Assembly (NCBI GenBank): GCA_015654985.1
Contig: JAATFW010000328.1
Span: 1 to 36,595 of the forward strand
Length of the DNA stretch: 36,595 nt
Reading direction: 5' to 3'
Source: Sphingobacteriales bacterium
GTDB lineage: Bacteria; Bacteroidota; Bacteroidia; Sphingobacteriales; Sphingobacteriaceae
Made by a program: the position numbers and the translations under genes. Below the pieces are notes generated by a model. That model saw nothing but the letters and a program-made list of their open reading frames with translations. It was not told the origin of the DNA and ran no database searches. Position 1 is the first letter of the stretch. Each line of letters opens with the position of its first letter. Below are positions 34,342 through 36,595 of the stretch, one piece after another.

Positions 34342-35502
34342 ATGTTTTCACCTGATACAATAAACCGTTTTGAGTCTGCACAGACTCCATTTTATTATTA
34401 CGACCTGCAGTTACTAAAGCAAACGTTAAATGCCTGCAGTGAAGCAGCCGGAAAATATGGATTTCAGGTTCATTATGCAATGAAGGCAAACTTCAACCAG
34501 CGCATTCTTGAAATTATTAAAGATGCCGGGTTGGGGGCCGACTGCGTAAGCGGTAATGAGGTAAATAAAGCCATAGAAACAGGTTTTTCGCCGGATAAGG
34601 TAGTTTTTGCCGGGGTTGGTAAATCCGACCGGGAAATTACGGAAGCATTAAACCATGAGATATTCTGTTTCAATGCAGAATCTGTTCAGGAGCTTGAAGT
34701 GATCAATACTCTTGCTGCAAAGCTTGGAAAACGTGCCCGCATCGCTTTACGTATTAATCCTAATGTGGATGCCCACACGCATCATAATATAACAACCGGC
34801 CTGGAAGAGAATAAGTTTGGCATAAATCAATGGGAATTGCCCGCTTGTGCAGAGGTTCTGAGCCGCTCAGCTAATTTATGGCTTGAGGGGATACATTTCC
34901 ATGTGGGTTCTCAGATTACAGACCTGAATGTTTTTAAAAGCCTCTGTATAAAGGTAAATGAAATAAAAGCATGGTTTGAGGAAAGAGGATTTAATCTGAA
35001 TAGTCTTAATGTAGGCGGCGGACTGGGGATAGATTATTATCAGCCGGATGAAAATGCTATTGTTGATTTTACGAAATATTTTGAAATATTTAACCAGTTT
35101 CTGGAACGTAAGCAGGCACAAACAGTGCATTTTGAGCTGGGGAGGGCATTGGTTGCGCAATGCGGAAATCTTATCAGCCGTGTGCTGTACGTGAAAAAAG
35201 GGATAAAGAAGAATTTTCTGATCCTTGATGCAGGAATGACTGAATTAATGCGGCCGGCACTTTACCAGGCGTATCATAAGATTGAAAATATTACGGGCAG
35301 GCATAATGCTTCCCGGCCTGTAATTAAATATGATGTGGTAGGGCCAATATGCGAATCTACTGATTGCTTTGGAAAAGAGGTTGAACTGGCAGAGTCAGAA
35401 AGGGGCGATCTGATCGCTATTCGTTCAGCAGGCGCTTATGGTGAAGTAATGGCTTCGGGATATAATCTCAGGGACAGGGTTGTAAGCCTTTATTCTGAAT
35501 AG
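34342..35502 (+). CDS. lysA: Diaminopimelate decarboxylase
   Basis: 386 residues from ATG 34342 (MFSPDTINRFESAQTPFYYY); a TTG two codons upstream is also possible. Fold type III PLP enzyme: PLP lysine K48 in HYAMKAN, HVGSQI, the glycine loop in NVGGGLGIDY, and CESTDCF near the C-terminus, which supplies the active-site cysteine across the dimer. Converts meso-diaminopimelate to lysine. Follows lysC, so first and last steps of the pathway are paired. Its end overlaps the converging cheB gene by 13 nt. Confidence 0.95.
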   Translation: MFSPDTINRFESAQTPFYYYDLQLLKQTLNACSEAAGKYGFQVHYAMKANFNQRILEIIKDAGLGADCVSGNEVNKAIETGFSPDKVVFAGVGKSDREITEALNHEIFCFNAESVQELEVINTLAAKLGKRARIALRINPNVDAHTHHNITTGLEENKFGINQWELPACAEVLSRSANLWLEGIHFHVGSQITDLNVFKSLCIKVNEIKAWFEERGFNLNSLNVGGGLGIDYYQPDENAIVDFTKYFEIFNQFLERKQAQTVHFELGRALVAQCGNLISRVLYVKKGIKKNFLILDAGMTELMRPALYQAYHKIENITGRHNASRPVIKYDVVGPICESTDCFGKEVELAESERGDLIAIRSAGAYGEVMASGYNLRDRVVSLYSE

Positions 35503-36092
35503 GACCTGTTGTGTGAGAGCATATTGATGAAAGATGCAATTTCATGGTTGTTTAAAATATAATCGACCTTAGTTTTTGCAAGAGCCTGGTTGGGCATATA
35601 AGATACTTCTGCAGTAGCAGGATTTTGTACGGCGGTTATTCCTCCTTCGGAATGAATCATTTTCAAACCTGCAGCCCCATCTGCATTTGCCCCGGATAAA
35701 AGTATTCCTGCAGTTGCCTGACCATAGGCTTCTGCAGCGGTCTCAAACGTTGCGTCGATAGCCGGTCTTGAATAATGTATCCGTTCTGAATAATCCAGGG
35801 TTAATGTGTGGTCTTTCTCAATCAGCAGGTGATAATCAGCCGGAGCAATGTAAATGATGCCTTCTTTTAACTGATCTTTATCTTCAGCTTCTTTAACATG
35901 AAGGGCCGATTTGTCTGTAAACAGGTCGATCAGAGAAGAATCAAAAGAATTCTTTCTGTGCAATACAATGATCAGAGGAAAGGCGAGGTCTCTGCTTAAA
36001 TCAGGAAGCGTATGCAGTATAACCTCAAAGCTGCCTGCTGAGCCGCCAATGACTACCAGATCAACAGAATGATTTATGCTATTTTCCGCCAT
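35490..36092 (-). CDS. CheB-type protein-glutamate methylesterase domain protein
   Basis: 200 residues, only the catalytic domain; the receiver domain of classical CheB is missing. The triad is present: S18 in IGGSAGS, H45 in VLHRK, D138 in LLSGANADGA. Such stand-alone domains in Bacteroidota sit beside CheR and hybrid sensor kinases rather than flagellar chemotaxis genes. Its start overlaps the cheR stop by 19 nt, so the pair is translationally coupled. The absence of a receiver suggests control by partner proteins, not by direct phosphorylation. Confidence 0.9.
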   Translation of the reverse strand: MAENSINHSVDLVVIGGSAGSFEVILHTLPDLSRDLAFPLIIVLHRKNSFDSSLIDLFTDKSALHVKEAEDKDQLKEGIIYIAPADYHLLIEKDHTLTLDYSERIHYSRPAIDATFETAAEAYGQATAGILLSGANADGAAGLKMIHSEGGITAVQNPATAEVSYMPNQALAKTKVDYILNNHEIASFINMLSHNRSYSE

Positions 36093-36595
36093 ATTTTTTC
36101 CTTATTTAGTTGTCTGAACCTTGAATAAATATTGGAGAAACGCAAGGTCTCTTTTGAGCCGAGCGCAAGGTATCCCAGATTTTCGAGGCTTTCTTCGAAA
36201 AGATCAAAAACTCTTGCCTGCAGATCCTTATCAAAATAGATTAAAACATTGCGGCATAAGATAAGCTGAAACTCGTTAAAGGAGTGGTCTGAAACAAGGT
36301 TATGAGCTGAGAAAATCATTTTTTTACTGAGGCTTTCATCAAATATTACCTTGTCGTAACTGGCAGTATAATAACTGGAAAAATCTTTCTGTCCTCCGGA
36401 TAAGATATAATTTTCAGAATACTGCTTCATATGGCTCAGCGGGAATATACCTTTTCTTGCCATTTCAAGAACCTCGGGATTAATATCTGTTGCATAAAGC
36501 AAAGATTTATGAAGAAGATTAGCCTCTTTCAGCATAATAGCCATTGAATATACTTCCTCACCGGTAGAGCAACCCGCATGCCAGATCCTGATGAG
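36074..36595 (-). CDS. CheR-type protein-glutamate methyltransferase, 5' end beyond the window
   Basis: The minus-strand frame is open through the right edge of the window; the 17 codons before the first Met read LIRIWHAGCSTGEEVYS, containing the SAM-binding AGCSTGEE, so the gene is 5'-truncated, with 173 residues visible. Further motifs: ATDIN (SAM contact) and CRNVLIYFD near the C-terminus. It lacks the N-terminal CheR domain only because of the window edge. Methylates glutamate residues of receptors or other sensors, countering CheB. Confidence 0.9.
   Translation of the reverse strand, partial: LIRIWHAGCSTGEEVYSMAIMLKEANLLHKSLLYATDINPEVLEMARKGIFPLSHMKQYSENYILSGGQKDFSSYYTASYDKVIFDESLSKKMIFSAHNLVSDHSFNEFQLILCRNVLIYFDKDLQARVFDLFEESLENLGYLALGSKETLRFSNIYSRFRQLNKEKIWRKIA

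Overview
This 36.6-kb window looks like chromosomal DNA from a member of the Bacteroidota, most probably the Sphingobacteriaceae (a Pedobacter or Mucilaginibacter relative). The pointers are DUF4296 and DUF4230 proteins, a bTHX ribosomal protein gene, a PG_1098-type THUMP-like methyltransferase, poxvirus-type topoisomerase IB, almost no purine-rich Shine-Dalgarno sequences, and promoters matching the Bacteroidota pattern TTTG/TTG - about 20 nt - TAnnTTTG. There are no rRNA genes, tRNA genes, CRISPR arrays, transposases or phage genes that I can recognise. Most protein-coding content is core housekeeping.

Layout. 1-677: 3' part of a LutA-type Fe-S protein. 799-4143: thrS-infC-rpmI-rplT translation operon ending in a strong terminator. 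4291-6456: DUF72 protein, 1-Cys peroxiredoxin, cold-shock protein and terminator. 6462-10233 (minus strand): yggS, a GNAT acetyltransferase, an aspartokinase and a SAM methyltransferase. 10275-13257: DUF4296 lipoprotein overlapping mutS2. 13369-13863 (minus): CinA-like amidase. 13983-15982: fbaB-pfkB, a two-step glycolytic unit with overlapping stop and start. 16031-18338 (minus): Gfo/Idh/MocA oxidoreductase and a secreted esterase. 18555-21062: small secreted beta-rich protein, alpha/beta hydrolase, topoisomerase IB. 21546-24156: guaB and trxB. 24479-26027: bTHX, DUF4230 protein, lipoprotein. 26041-27691 (minus): ECF sigma factor with an overlapping membrane-protein partner, and an unknown helical protein. 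27757-29911: dicarboxylate/glutamate symporter and a small membrane-anchored protein. 30451-31821 (minus): APC amino-acid permease. 31822-32987: a 1.2-kb gene-free, highly structured region. 32988-35502: lysC-lysA lysine-branch unit. 35490-36595 (minus): CheB and the partial CheR, overlapping.

The most unusual content is non-coding. Twelve intergenic spots carry tandem arrays of degenerate 7-bp units (4 to 40 copies). In one phase and strand nearly all units fit a loose consensus [A/T]A[C/T][C/T]nnn. Several arrays supply the stop codon and last residues of the neighbouring gene, one splits the infC-rpmI mRNA, and two face each other as a giant inverted repeat. At least five arrays are joined, always at the same end, to a recurring AT-rich segment of about 50 bp, so array plus flank looks like a dispersed composite element. 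A second non-coding highlight is a nested dyad of 150 bp at 32203-32352 downstream of a good promoter match, in a region with no gene: a candidate structured RNA or palindromic mobile repeat. Several regulatory-looking palindromes sit at the starts of the peroxiredoxin, guaB, lipoprotein and lysA genes.
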